Assembly (NCBI GenBank): GCA_017305665.1
Contig: JAFKKH010000037.1
Location: 1 to 44,481 of the forward strand
Length of the DNA: 44,481 bases
Direction of reading: 5' to 3'
Origin: Hyphomicrobiales bacterium
GTDB lineage: Bacteria; Pseudomonadota; Alphaproteobacteria; Rhizobiales; Xanthobacteraceae
Positions 7,680-16,672 of the stretch are shown here, piece after piece. Numbering within the stretch: the stretch's first letter is position 1; each line of letters begins with the position of its first letter. The notes under the pieces were generated by a model. That model was not told where the DNA came from, searched no databases, and saw only the letters and a program-made list of their open reading frames with translations. Both the position numbers and the translations under genes were made by a program.

Positions 7680-8564
7680 ATGAACGTCAGTGAGAGTTGC
7701 ACCTCCCGGCTGATTGCCGGTGTCGCGCTGGCTGGTGCCTTGGTTGGGCTTCAGCTTCCCGCGGCCGCCGCCGACATCCTTGGAACGAAGCCTGCATCCG
7801 TGACGCGGCCGTTGTCCGACGTGCCGAACGCCGATGCGATCGGAACGCGGATATGGGTGCCGGATATCGATGAGGGGTTCGTGCCGCAGGGCCTCGCTTA
7901 TGCGAACGGCCGGATCGCGCTATCCTCGTATCGAAGCACCGATCCGAAACAGGGACGAGGCCAATGCCGCCTGTTTTTCCTGTCGCCGAACACTGGCGCC
8001 GTCGCGCAGCGTCTCGATCTACCCGGGACCTGCGGGCACGCCGGCGGTGTGGCTGCGCTGGCGGATGGGCGTCTTGTCGTTGCTGACACCCATTCGCTCT
8101 ATATCGTGTCCGCCGCCCGCGTGACCGCGACGATCATCCTCAAGGGAAATCTCCGTGGGTCGTTCGCGGATAGTGATGGACATGCGCTCTGGATCGGATC
8201 GTATGACCGCTCCGGCGGGTCGTTGTGGCGCATTCCGCCGGAGGCTCTCACCCGGACCGAGATCGACGACAGCGTGGCGACCAAAACCCTGTCCATTCCG
8301 CCGCGCGTGCAGGGGCTTGCATTCGACCGGAAAGGTGGAGCCTGGCTGACGGTTTCCGGATCGAGGGACGGCGCCTTGCTCCGCATCGATCCCGACGACG
8401 GGCATGTTCTCGCCACCTATGCCATGACCGCTGGAATCGAGGACATTGCCGTGGACGATCGTGGCCGGATCTGGGCTACGTCAGAATCCGGCTCGATCCG
8501 CTGGTCGAAGTGGCCGACCAATTTCCCGCTGGTGTTTTCGATCGATCCAGCGCGGCTTCACTGA
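7680..8564 (+). CDS. Exported propeller-like protein (SMP-30/NHL-type repeats), function unknown
   Basis: A 294-residue protein with a Sec-type signal peptide (about residues 1-31: basic start, hydrophobic core, small residues up to AAAAD). The mature part shows repeated blade-like segments: FVPQGLAYANGRIALSSY, GVAALADGRLVVADT, GHALWIGSYD, VQGLAFDRKGGAWLTVSG and IEDIAVDDRGRIWATSES. These resemble the NHL/SMP-30/streptogramin-lyase type beta-propeller found in the periplasm. No catalytic set could be assigned. It follows the VOC gene by 14 bp. A stem-loop lies between it and mrp. Confidence 0.7.
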   Translation: MNVSESCTSRLIAGVALAGALVGLQLPAAAADILGTKPASVTRPLSDVPNADAIGTRIWVPDIDEGFVPQGLAYANGRIALSSYRSTDPKQGRGQCRLFFLSPNTGAVAQRLDLPGTCGHAGGVAALADGRLVVADTHSLYIVSAARVTATIILKGNLRGSFADSDGHALWIGSYDRSGGSLWRIPPEALTRTEIDDSVATKTLSIPPRVQGLAFDRKGGAWLTVSGSRDGALLRIDPDDGHVLATYAMTAGIEDIAVDDRGRIWATSESGSIRWSKWPTNFPLVFSIDPARLH

Positions 8565-8592
8565 TCCGTCGGGACCGGTCATTTAGTTGCGG

Positions 8593-8626
8593 CATGGCGT
8601 TGACCGGGTCGAGACCGGTCGCCATG
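8593..8626. repeat. Stem-loop between the propeller gene and mrp
   Basis: CATGGCG pairs with CGCCATG and, after a TTG bulge, ACCGG pairs with CCGGT, giving a 12-bp interrupted stem around a 7-nt loop. It starts 28 bp after the propeller gene stop. No T-tract follows, so it may be a Rho-dependent or processing hairpin rather than an intrinsic terminator. Confidence 0.4.
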
Positions 8627-8672
8627 TTGAGATCTATTCCAAGGCGAAAACCGCCGATCCCGGAGAAACGAT

Positions 8673-9806
8673 TTGAGCGTGACACGGCAAGAAGTGCTCG
8701 ACGGCCTGAGCAAGGTCCGGTCCCCCCGCGGCACCGGGCTGATCGATTCAAAAGTCCTGTCGGAGATCGCGGTCAATGGCGACAAGGTGTTTTTCTCGAT
8801 CAATGTCGAGGCGTCGGAGGTCCGGGCATGGGAGACCGTTCGGGCCCAGGCCGAGGCCGCCGTGCGCGCAATTCCTGGTGTTGCGGTGGCCATGGTGGCG
8901 CTGACCGCCGAACGCAAGCCCGGAGCGGCTGCCCCGAGTTCGCCGCAACGACCGGCGCAGGGGATTCCGCCGGCTTCGGCGCATCGCCATCCGCACAATC
9001 CGGCGGGCTCGCCGATGTCGCGGCAGGCGGAGATCCCCGGCGTTGCCGCGGTGATCGCTGTCGCATCCGGCAAGGGCGGCGTCGGCAAATCGACCACGGC
9101 GCTCAATCTCGCACTCGGCCTCCGCGATCTCGGTCTGCGTGTGGGTCTGCTCGATGCGGACATCTACGGACCGTCGGTGCCGCGGCTGACGGGCATTCGC
9201 GAGAAGCCGCAGTTGAACGACGCCAAGAAGATGGTCCCGATCGAGCGGTTCGGTCTCGCGATCATGTCGATCGGCTTTCTTGTCGACGAAGATACCGCGA
9301 TGATCTGGCGTGGCCCGATGGTGATGTCCGCGATCACGCAGATGCTGCGCGACGTTGCCTGGGGCACGCTTGACGTTCTGGTCGTGGATATGCCGCCCGG
9401 GACAGGTGATGCGCAATTGACCCTGGCTCAGAGTGTTCCGCTCAAGGGGGCTGTCATCGTTTCGACGCCGCAAGATTTATCGCTGATCGATGCGCGGCGC
9501 GGGTTGGCCATGTTCAAGAAAGTCAACGTGCCGGTTCTCGGCATCGTCGAAAACATGAGCTTCTTCCAGTGTCCGCATTGCGGGACGCGCAGCGACATTT
9601 TCGGTCACGGGGGAGCGCGGCACGAGGCAGAACGGCTGGGTGTGCCATTCCTGGGCGAAATCCCGCTTCACATGTCGATTCGGGAGACCTCCGATTCAGG
9701 TAACCCGGTGGTGGAAAGCGAACCAGCCGGACCGCATGCGGCGATCTATCGGGCCATCGGAGAGCGCATCCGCGAACGCCTCCAGGATGCAATTGCTGCG
9801 GCTTAG
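8673..9806 (+). CDS. mrp: Mrp/ApbC-type Fe-S cluster carrier ATPase
   Basis: A 377-residue cytoplasmic P-loop protein of the Mrp/NBP35 family that carries Fe-S clusters to apoproteins. The N-terminal MIP18/DUF59 domain (about 1-80) is followed by a Pro/Ala-rich linker (82-120) and the deviant Walker A ASGKGGVGKS (131-140). Further on are DADIYGPSVPRL and VDMPPGTGD. The cluster-binding CPHC motif is at Cys300 and Cys303. The frame begins at a TTG at 8673 with GGAG 7 bp upstream; a GTG two codons later is the alternative. No other Fe-S assembly gene is adjacent. Confidence 0.92.
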   Translation: MSVTRQEVLDGLSKVRSPRGTGLIDSKVLSEIAVNGDKVFFSINVEASEVRAWETVRAQAEAAVRAIPGVAVAMVALTAERKPGAAAPSSPQRPAQGIPPASAHRHPHNPAGSPMSRQAEIPGVAAVIAVASGKGGVGKSTTALNLALGLRDLGLRVGLLDADIYGPSVPRLTGIREKPQLNDAKKMVPIERFGLAIMSIGFLVDEDTAMIWRGPMVMSAITQMLRDVAWGTLDVLVVDMPPGTGDAQLTLAQSVPLKGAVIVSTPQDLSLIDARRGLAMFKKVNVPVLGIVENMSFFQCPHCGTRSDIFGHGGARHEAERLGVPFLGEIPLHMSIRETSDSGNPVVESEPAGPHAAIYRAIGERIRERLQDAIAAA

Positions 9807-9998
9807 CGCCGCGTTCCGCAGGCTACCCAGCTTCGACTTTGGTTTATGGAGCCTTAGAGAGGGCTGCCATACGTTTTCACCGGCCAGACTCCGTGTTAGA
9901 GACCGTGCCCCAGAGTGGACTCCGGTGGTGCCAAGACCGAGCGCGGCTGCGACCGCTCGATGGAATTCAAAAGAAAACATCCTCAAAGGAGTGTCTGA

Positions 9999-11087
<1,089 letters not shown>

Positions 11088-11116
11088 TTACGCCTTAAGT
11101 CGTAGACGTCAAACTT

Positions 11117-11150
11117 GAAAAGCCCGGCCTCCCGCGAGGTCGGGCTTTTT
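11117..11150 (+). terminator. Rho-independent terminator after TRAP receptor 1
   Basis: AGCCCGGCCTC-CCGC-GAGGTCGGGCT forms an 11-bp stem with one G-T pair, then TTTT. It begins 30 bp past the receptor stop and separates the two paralogs into different transcription units. Confidence 0.88.
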
Positions 11151-11261
11151 GCGTTGCGATACTCCAGTTCGCCATGGAAATCGGGAACGAGTTGTTCCAT
11201 GCTCCGACAAAGCCTCAGCAAGAAGGCCGTCGCAAAACATAATCACATAAGGGAGAAATCA

Positions 11262-12350
11262 ATGAAGAGAAGAGACTTCATCAAGGTCACAGGGTTGGGT
11301 GCGGTTGGCGCGACTGCGATTGCAGCGCCTGCGATCGCGCAGTCGATGCCGGAAATCAAATGGCGCATGCCGACCAGTTGGCCGAAATCGCTCGATACGC
11401 TGTATGGCGGCGCCGAGATGATGACCAAGATGGTTGCCGAAGCGACCGACAACAAATTCCAGATTCAGCCGTTTGCGGGTGGCGAGATCGTACCTGGGCT
11501 TCAGGTTCTCGATGCCGTTCAAGCCGGGACCGTCGAGATCGGTCACACCGCGTCATACTATTACTTCGGCAAGGATCCGACCTTTGCTTTCGGCTCGTCG
11601 ATTCCGTTTGGTCCCAACATGCGGCTTAACCAAGCCTGGTACATGCTGGGAGGAGGCAAGCAAGTCCTCGACGAGTTCTACAAGAAGTATAACTGCATAT
11701 CTCTGCTCGCCGGCAACACCGGGTGTCAGATGGGTGGCTGGTTCCGCAAGGAGATCAAGACCGTCGATGATCTCAAGGGTCTCAAGATGCGCATCGGTGG
11801 CTTTGCCGGCCGTGTGATGCAGAAGCTAGGCGTGGTCCCGCAACAGATTGCCGGCGGCGATATCTATCCTTCGCTTGAGAAAGGCACCATCGACGCCGCC
11901 GAATGGGTCGGCCCCTATGATGACGAGAAACTCGGATTCTACAAGGTCGCGCCGCACTATTACTATCCGGGTTGGTGGGAGGGCGGCCCCATGCTGCTCG
12001 CCTACGTCAACCTCGATAAATGGAACGCGCTCCCGAAGTACTATCAAAGTGTTCTCGAACAAGCGGGAGCTTACGCCAACAACTGGATGATGGCGAAATA
12101 CGACCAGGCCAATCCCCCGGCGCTGAAGAAGCTGCTCGCCGGAGGAACCAAGCTGCATGCTTTCTCTCCGGCCATCATGGAAGCCTCGCTCAAAGCGGCG
12201 AAAGAGCTTTATACGGAGACTGGCGCGACCAATGCGAACTTCAAGAAAGTTCTCGAATCCCTGTCTGCGTTCCAGGGTATTGGATACCAGTGGTATCAGG
12301 TCGCCGAGATTACGTATGACGCGTTCATGTCGCGTCATCCGCTGGCCTGA
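11262..12350 (+). CDS. TRAP transporter receptor, TakP-like, copy 2
   Basis: A 362-residue Tat-exported receptor (MKRRDFIKVT start, cleavage near AIA), the same length as the preceding paralog. In the ligand-site region (about 152-226 here) the two proteins differ at only 8 of 75 positions. The candidate ligand residues Gln156, Arg177, Glu214-Trp215 and Glu240 are all kept. One difference touches the site: Thr before the Gln in copy 1 is Cys155 here, and a second cysteine (Cys145) lies close by. The frame is open upstream to 11115, but the Tat start at 11262 with AAGGGAG just upstream is clearly right. The gene is flanked by terminators and so is expressed separately. Confidence 0.9.
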   Translation: MKRRDFIKVTGLGAVGATAIAAPAIAQSMPEIKWRMPTSWPKSLDTLYGGAEMMTKMVAEATDNKFQIQPFAGGEIVPGLQVLDAVQAGTVEIGHTASYYYFGKDPTFAFGSSIPFGPNMRLNQAWYMLGGGKQVLDEFYKKYNCISLLAGNTGCQMGGWFRKEIKTVDDLKGLKMRIGGFAGRVMQKLGVVPQQIAGGDIYPSLEKGTIDAAEWVGPYDDEKLGFYKVAPHYYYPGWWEGGPMLLAYVNLDKWNALPKYYQSVLEQAGAYANNWMMAKYDQANPPALKKLLAGGTKLHAFSPAIMEASLKAAKELYTETGATNANFKKVLESLSAFQGIGYQWYQVAEITYDAFMSRHPLA

Positions 12351-12382
12351 TCCGTTCAGCTTCCGCGGCTTTATCTCAAACG

Positions 12383-12414
12383 AAATCCCGGAGCGAAAGC
12401 TCCGGGATTTTTTT
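12383..12414. terminator. Strong Rho-independent terminator between converging TRAP genes
   Basis: AAATCCCGGAGC-GAAA-GCTCCGGGATTT is a perfect 12-bp stem with a GAAA tetraloop followed by more T residues. It ends receptor 2; on the other strand it lies just past the dctM stop, where the T-tract is interrupted, so it may work in both directions. Confidence 0.93.
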
Positions 12415-12432
12415 ATTCAGCAATCCATCGCC

Positions 12433-14094
12433 TTACTTTGTCTTTGCCGGTGGCCCGAAATCGAGTGGCGGCAGTTCGATTTGCGGAATGTCGATCTTGA
12501 CGGAGTTCGGATCCACCGTCGAAACGGCGCCCTTGTAGTGCATCACCATCGACGGAAACAGGATGACCAGCAAGACCATGATGACCTGAATGAACACAAA
12601 CGGCATCGCGCCCCAATAGATCTGGCCGGTTGTGACGGGCTCCATACGTTTGCCAGTCACGCGATCGGTGTAAGGCTCTTTGGGCGCGACCGATCGCAGA
12701 TAGAACAGCGCAAACCCAAACGGGGGATGCATGAACGATGTCTGCATGTTGACGCCGAGGATCACGCCGAACCAGATCAGATCGATGCCGAGTTTCTCGG
12801 CCGCCGGTCCCAGCAACGGAATGACGATGAAGGCCAGCTCGAAGAAGTCGAGGAAGAAGGCGAGAACAAAGACGAAAGCGTTGACGAAGATAAGAAAGCC
12901 GACCTGCCCACCGGGAAGCGAGGTTAGCAGGTGCTCGACCCAGACATGGCCGTTCACGCCATAGAAGGTCAGAGAGAAGACGCGGGCGCCGACCAGAATG
13001 AAGACCACGAAGGCTGATAGCTTCGCCGTCGACTCGGTCGCCTGCCGGATCAGGTCCCAACTCAGCCGGCGCTTGGCGGCCCCAAGAATGAGCGCGCCGG
13101 CCGCGCCCATGGCGCCGCCTTCCGTCGGCGTAGCGACGCCGATGAAGATCGTTCCCAGCACAAGGAAGATCAGGAACAGCGGCGGCACCATTACGAACGT
13201 CGTCTGCTGCGCCATGGCGGAGAGGAAGCGGAATCCGGTCAGACGATGGATGATCCAGTTCACCACCGCGATGCCGAAGGCGAACAAGATTCCGAAAAAC
13301 ATGCTGAGGACAACGAAGTCCGCGCCATGGGACTCCGAATTCCGCATCATGAACCAGCCAAAGACGACGCTCGCGGCGGTGAGGACGCCGAGCGAAATCA
13401 AGCCGCGGCTTCCATCTGGCTCTCGATAACCGATCGCCTCGGCGGGCAGGCCGGGAGCTGCCTTCGGAAACAGCAAGGCGATAAGGAAAGCGTAGGACGC
13501 ATAAAGTCCTGCCAGCACCAGACCCGGAATGAACGCGCCTTCGTACATGTCGCCGACCGAGCGGCCGAGCTGGTCGGCCATCACGATCAGCACTAGTGAT
13601 GGCGGAATGATCTGGGCCAGCGTTCCCGATGCCGCGATGATGCCGGTGGCGACACGGCGGTCGTAGCCGTAGCGCAGCATGATGGGCAGCGAGATCAGGC
13701 CCATCGAGATCACGGAAGCTGCGACCACGCCGGTGGTGGCGGCGAGCAATGCACCGACGAACACCACGGCATAAGCGAGTCCGCCGCGGACGGTGCCAAA
13801 CAACTGTCCGATGGTGTCGAGCAGATCTTCCGCCATTCCGGAGCGTTCAAGCACGAGCCCCATGAACGTGAAAAACGGAACCGCGAGCAACGTGTCGTTG
13901 TTCATTACCCCGTAGACGCGCTCGGGCAGGGCTTGCAGGAAATCAGGCCGGAACTCGCCGAGTTCGATGCCGATGAATGCGAAGAGCAGGCCGACGGCAC
14001 CCAGGGAAAACGCGGCCGGGTATCCGAGCAGCAAGAAAAAAACCAGCGCCAAAAACATGATCGGCGCCATGTTGGCGATAAAGAAAGCTTCCAT
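12433..14094 (-). CDS. dctM: TRAP transporter large permease subunit (DctM family, TakM/FcbT3 type)
   Basis: A 553-residue inner-membrane protein with about 12-14 hydrophobic segments, the ion-coupled translocation subunit of a TRAP transporter. Family segments include LLAVPFFTFMGLVLERSGM, the conserved small-residue stretch FVGALLAATTGVVAAS, and IIAASGTLAQIIPPSLVLIV. It is longer than the usual DctM of about 430 residues because of extra sequence in the middle, as in the COG4664 mannitol/chloroaromatic-type group. That group pairs with TakP-like receptors, as found here. It follows dctQ by 32 bp and converges with the two receptor genes, so receptors and membrane subunits are transcribed towards each other. 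Confidence 0.92.
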   Translation of the reverse strand: MEAFFIANMAPIMFLALVFFLLLGYPAAFSLGAVGLLFAFIGIELGEFRPDFLQALPERVYGVMNNDTLLAVPFFTFMGLVLERSGMAEDLLDTIGQLFGTVRGGLAYAVVFVGALLAATTGVVAASVISMGLISLPIMLRYGYDRRVATGIIAASGTLAQIIPPSLVLIVMADQLGRSVGDMYEGAFIPGLVLAGLYASYAFLIALLFPKAAPGLPAEAIGYREPDGSRGLISLGVLTAASVVFGWFMMRNSESHGADFVVLSMFFGILFAFGIAVVNWIIHRLTGFRFLSAMAQQTTFVMVPPLFLIFLVLGTIFIGVATPTEGGAMGAAGALILGAAKRRLSWDLIRQATESTAKLSAFVVFILVGARVFSLTFYGVNGHVWVEHLLTSLPGGQVGFLIFVNAFVFVLAFFLDFFELAFIVIPLLGPAAEKLGIDLIWFGVILGVNMQTSFMHPPFGFALFYLRSVAPKEPYTDRVTGKRMEPVTTGQIYWGAMPFVFIQVIMVLLVILFPSMVMHYKGAVSTVDPNSVKIDIPQIELPPLDFGPPAKTK

Positions 14095-14126
14095 TCACGT
14101 CCCCCAGCGCTACTCGCAGGCAGCGG

Positions 14127-14708
14127 CTATTTTTTTTCCATCGCCTCGACGAGGTGCTCGACCTCGGCTTCGAGCGCGTGCACTTGCGCCGCATGAGGAT
14201 CTGCAATCAATCCTCGCATGATCGCAATGCGTTTGATCAATTCCGATATCCCTTGGATCAGCAGCAACGTGAAACCGATCGCGATCAGTGCCTTTGGCGG
14301 CCATTGCGGCAGGCCGCCCGCATTCCCCGACTGCTCATTGATCTCGTAAGAGCGCAGGAAGAAGGGGCTACCGGTGACGATCATGATAATGCAGAGCGGC
14401 AACAGAAAAAACGTATGACCGACGACTTCGATGATGTTTCGTATGCGATTTGGCAGCAGATTGTTGATGATATCGATTCTGATGTGCTCGTTGTCATGAA
14501 GCGTCCATGATGCGCACAGCAGGAAGACGGTGCTGAACAGCACCCATTGCAGTTCAAGCCAGGCGTTGGACGATGTGTCGAATACCTTGCGAACGGTGGC
14601 ATTGGTAGCTGAGACGATGACGGCAATGAGAATCAGCCACGCTAGGCGTTTGCCGATCCATGTGTTGAGCGCGTCGATCCCACGGCTCACCTTCAAGAGC
14701 GATTGCAA
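14127..14708 (-). CDS. dctQ: TRAP transporter small permease subunit (DctQ family)
   Basis: A 193-residue membrane protein with four hydrophobic segments (about 21-41, 57-77, 98-120, 143-165), the DctQ layout. SNAWLELQWVLFSTVFLLCA matches the family's conserved second helix, and WTLHDNEHIRIDIIN follows. The frame is open up to an ATG at 14750, but GGGGAGGG lies 5-6 bp before the TTG at 14708, so TTG is preferred. The tail (about residues 175-193) is charged and probably helical. It is first in a dctQ-dctM operon. A 16-bp palindrome 26 bp upstream of the start is a candidate operator. Confidence 0.85.
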   Translation of the reverse strand: MQSLLKVSRGIDALNTWIGKRLAWLILIAVIVSATNATVRKVFDTSSNAWLELQWVLFSTVFLLCASWTLHDNEHIRIDIINNLLPNRIRNIIEVVGHTFFLLPLCIIMIVTGSPFFLRSYEINEQSGNAGGLPQWPPKALIAIGFTLLLIQGISELIKRIAIMRGLIADPHAAQVHALEAEVEHLVEAMEKK

Positions 14709-14733
14709 CGTCGTCCCTCCCCAATAGCGCCAC

Positions 14734-14749
14734 TGCAGTCTTGACTGCA
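14734..14749. promoter_or_regulatory. 16-bp palindrome upstream of dctQM, candidate operator
   Basis: TGCAGTC-TT-GACTGCA is a perfect 7-bp inverted repeat with a 2-bp spacer, 26 bp upstream of the preferred dctQ start. Its length and tight symmetry suit a dimeric helix-turn-helix repressor. No regulator gene is adjacent. Confidence 0.5.
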
Positions 14750-14901
14750 TCCATGAGACACAGCGGCCCGTCCGGCCGAGCTAGCACGAAGCCCGCGCAG
14801 CATTCCAGCGCTACATGCTTCCGTCAATCGGAAGTTTGTTGATGTTTAAAGGGAATATCGAACCGCTATCCCTTGGTAGGGTGCGCAGCAAAGAGTCCAG
14901 C

Positions 14902-15936
14902 TTAACCGCCGGTGACGCTCATGTGCCGATTGACGCTCGGGCGGTTGTGGCGGCGGTCGATGATGAAGTCATGGCCTTTCGGCTTGAGGCCAATGGCGCG
15001 ATCGATCGCTGCGTACAGCAGGTCATCATTGGGGGAGGCCCGAAGCGGCTTGCGCAGGTCCGAGGCGTCCTCGTGGCCGAGGCAGGTGTGCAGGGTGCCC
15101 GTGCAGGTGATGCGGACCCGGTTACACGACTCGCAGAAGTTGTGGGTCATCGGCGTGATGAAGCCCAGCTTGCCGCCGGTCTCGCTGACCCGGACGTAGC
15201 GAGCAGGGCCCCCCGTATCGTCGTCGAGATCGGTCAGGGTATACTGGCTGGCAAGCCGCGCGCGCAGCAGCGACAACGGCAGATATTGGTCGGCGCGGCC
15301 TAGACCGATATCGCCCATCGGCATGACCTCGATGAGGGTCAACGCCATGCCTCGTCCGTGCGCCCATTCCATCAGAGAGGGGATTTCGTCCTCATTCAGA
15401 TTCTTGAGCGCGACCGCGTTGATCTTGACGGCGAGCCCTGCGGCTTGCGCGGCATCGATGCCGGCCATCACCTTCTGAAGGTCCCCCCAGCGTGTGATCT
15501 CGCGAAATTTTGTAGGGTCAAGTGTATCGAGTGACACGTTGATGCGCCGCACGCCGCAATCCTTCAGCTCGGCTGCAAAACGGGCCAGTTGGGATCCGTT
15601 GGTCGTAAGCGTCAGTTCATTCAACGCGCCGGTTTCGAGATGGCGCGACAGCGAGCGCACCAGCGACATCACGTTGCGGCGAACCAGCGGCTCGCCCCCC
15701 GTCAGCCGCAGCTTGCGTACGCCTCTGGCAATGAAGGCCGAGCACAGGCGATCGAGTTCCTCGAGCGTCAGAAGATCGGCCTTCGGCAAAAAGGTCATGT
15801 CCTCGGACATGCAGTAAAAACAGCGGAGATCGCAACGATCCGTCACCGACACGCGCAGATAGCTGATCGTCCGGCCAAACGGATCGATCATACGCTGCAG
15901 GCCCGAAGGCAGAAGGGTGGCAGAAGTCTCGGTCAT
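14902..15936 (-). CDS. moaA: GTP 3',8-cyclase MoaA (molybdenum cofactor synthesis)
   Basis: A 344-residue radical SAM enzyme that starts molybdopterin synthesis from GTP. The SAM-cluster motif CDLRCFYC gives Cys35, Cys39 and Cys42. The second Fe-S cluster, which binds GTP, is [18 protein letters not shown] near residues 270-288. [13 protein letters not shown] is the SAM-binding GGE motif. The protein ends in Gly-Gly, the C-terminal tail needed for MoaA catalysis. The gene is alone: no moaB, moaC or moeA is adjacent. The 151-bp stretch between it and dctQ holds a 6-bp stem-loop at 14818-14834 and no gene that I can see. Confidence 0.95.
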   Translation of the reverse strand: MTETSATLLPSGLQRMIDPFGRTISYLRVSVTDRCDLRCFYCMSEDMTFLPKADLLTLEELDRLCSAFIARGVRKLRLTGGEPLVRRNVMSLVRSLSRHLETGALNELTLTTNGSQLARFAAELKDCGVRRINVSLDTLDPTKFREITRWGDLQKVMAGIDAAQAAGLAVKINAVALKNLNEDEIPSLMEWAHGRGMALTLIEVMPMGDIGLGRADQYLPLSLLRARLASQYTLTDLDDDTGGPARYVRVSETGGKLGFITPMTHNFCESCNRVRITCTGTLHTCLGHEDASDLRKPLRASPNDDLLYAAIDRAIGLKPKGHDFIIDRRHNRPSVNRHMSVTGG

Positions 15937-16044
15937 TCAACGCGCCTTGCCGCAACGGCAGCCGATATCAACTGCTTACAATGTAGGCATGTTGTCGCTG
16001 CCGCACAATCCGTGCGGAACTACCCCTTTGGCAAGGTATTCGAT

Positions 16045-16512
16045 TCAGCGGGCCGGCGCTGCTGAAGGAGGAAATGGCGACGCCGCCGCAGCCGGGGCGG
16101 CGGCGGGAGCGGCCGCAGGTGCAGCAGCGGCCTTGGGGTGCGGCCTGCGGACCCGTCGTTTGCGGACCGGCTTCGGCGGAGCCATCGGCTTGAGTTCGCC
16201 GACGATCGGATTGGGATCGACGGTGACTGTGCCTTGAGTGATGATGCTGCCGCCTTCATAGGTCACATGAGCGGGCACCGTCAGCGGTTCATACTTGGGC
16301 AGCGTGAAGGAGACCGTGAAGTTTTCGGTCGTGGTGACGCTCACCGTGCACGGCGTCTTGCAGGACTGGCCGGTCGATGTCTGTGCATCCGCGCCTTGCG
16401 GGGTAGAATCAAGCTGTACCGCAACCGTTGGCGGAGTGGGTTTCATGGAGGAAAATGAAGAACACCCAGCAAGGCCAAGGCCCGCTGCTACAATCACGAG
16501 AATACGACGCAT
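16045..16512 (-). CDS. Lipoprotein with PEGA-like domain and Ala/Pro-rich tail
   Basis: A 155-residue protein. The N-terminus MRRILVIVAAGLGLAGCSS has a clear lipobox (LAGC), with Cys17 the likely lipidated residue. Residues 29-100 resemble a PEGA/carboxypeptidase-regulatory-like beta domain: VAVQLDSTPQGADAQTSTGQ, then CKTPCTVSV with two cysteines that could pair. A basic segment (KPVRKRRVRRPHPK) leads into an AAAPAAAP-type low-complexity tail of about 30 residues. The basic and Ala/Pro stretches could contact peptidoglycan or span the periplasm; this is inference. An exact CtrA box lies 97 bp upstream. Confidence 0.75.
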   Translation of the reverse strand: MRRILVIVAAGLGLAGCSSFSSMKPTPPTVAVQLDSTPQGADAQTSTGQSCKTPCTVSVTTTENFTVSFTLPKYEPLTVPAHVTYEGGSIITQGTVTVDPNPIVGELKPMAPPKPVRKRRVRRPHPKAAAAPAAAPAAAPAAAASPFPPSAAPAR

Positions 16513-16608
16513 GTCCCACCGTCACCCTGAATTGCGGCGAACCGCCGCAGCCCCCGCGCGGACCATAGAAGCGTGAGGGAGGGAGCGCAATGGCGGGGGT
16601 CTTAATCA

Positions 16609-16623
16609 TTAACTAATGGTTAA
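16609..16623. promoter_or_regulatory. CtrA-type binding site TTAA-N7-TTAA upstream of the lipoprotein gene
   Basis: TTAACTAATGGTTAA matches TTAA-N7-TTAA exactly; read leftward it also contains the alternative form TTAACCAT. A further TTAA lies 3 bp away at 16602. The box is 97 bp upstream of the leftward lipoprotein start, almost the same distance as the box before the sensor kinase. Confidence 0.6.
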
Positions 16624-16672
16624 CGATATCGCACGCGAGAGAATAATCTCTGATGAGAATCAAGGCTTTATA

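Noticed and set aside
8225-9373. 382-codon rightward frame spanning the propeller gene end and mrp
   Set aside because: Its sequence is low in family-like segments, and it overlaps two recognisable genes in another frame.
12157-12927. 256-codon rightward frame across the terminator into dctM
   Set aside because: It crosses a strong intrinsic terminator and overlaps two real genes; product has no recognisable domain.
14818-14834. CTTCCG-TCAAT-CGGAAG hairpin between moaA and dctQ
   Set aside because: The T-rich side lies on the plus strand, where no gene ends; not called a terminator.
16001-16017. CCGCAC-AATCC-GTGCGG hairpin past the lipoprotein stop
   Set aside because: Six-pair stem without a T-tract; too weak to call a terminator, though it could assist Rho-dependent ending.
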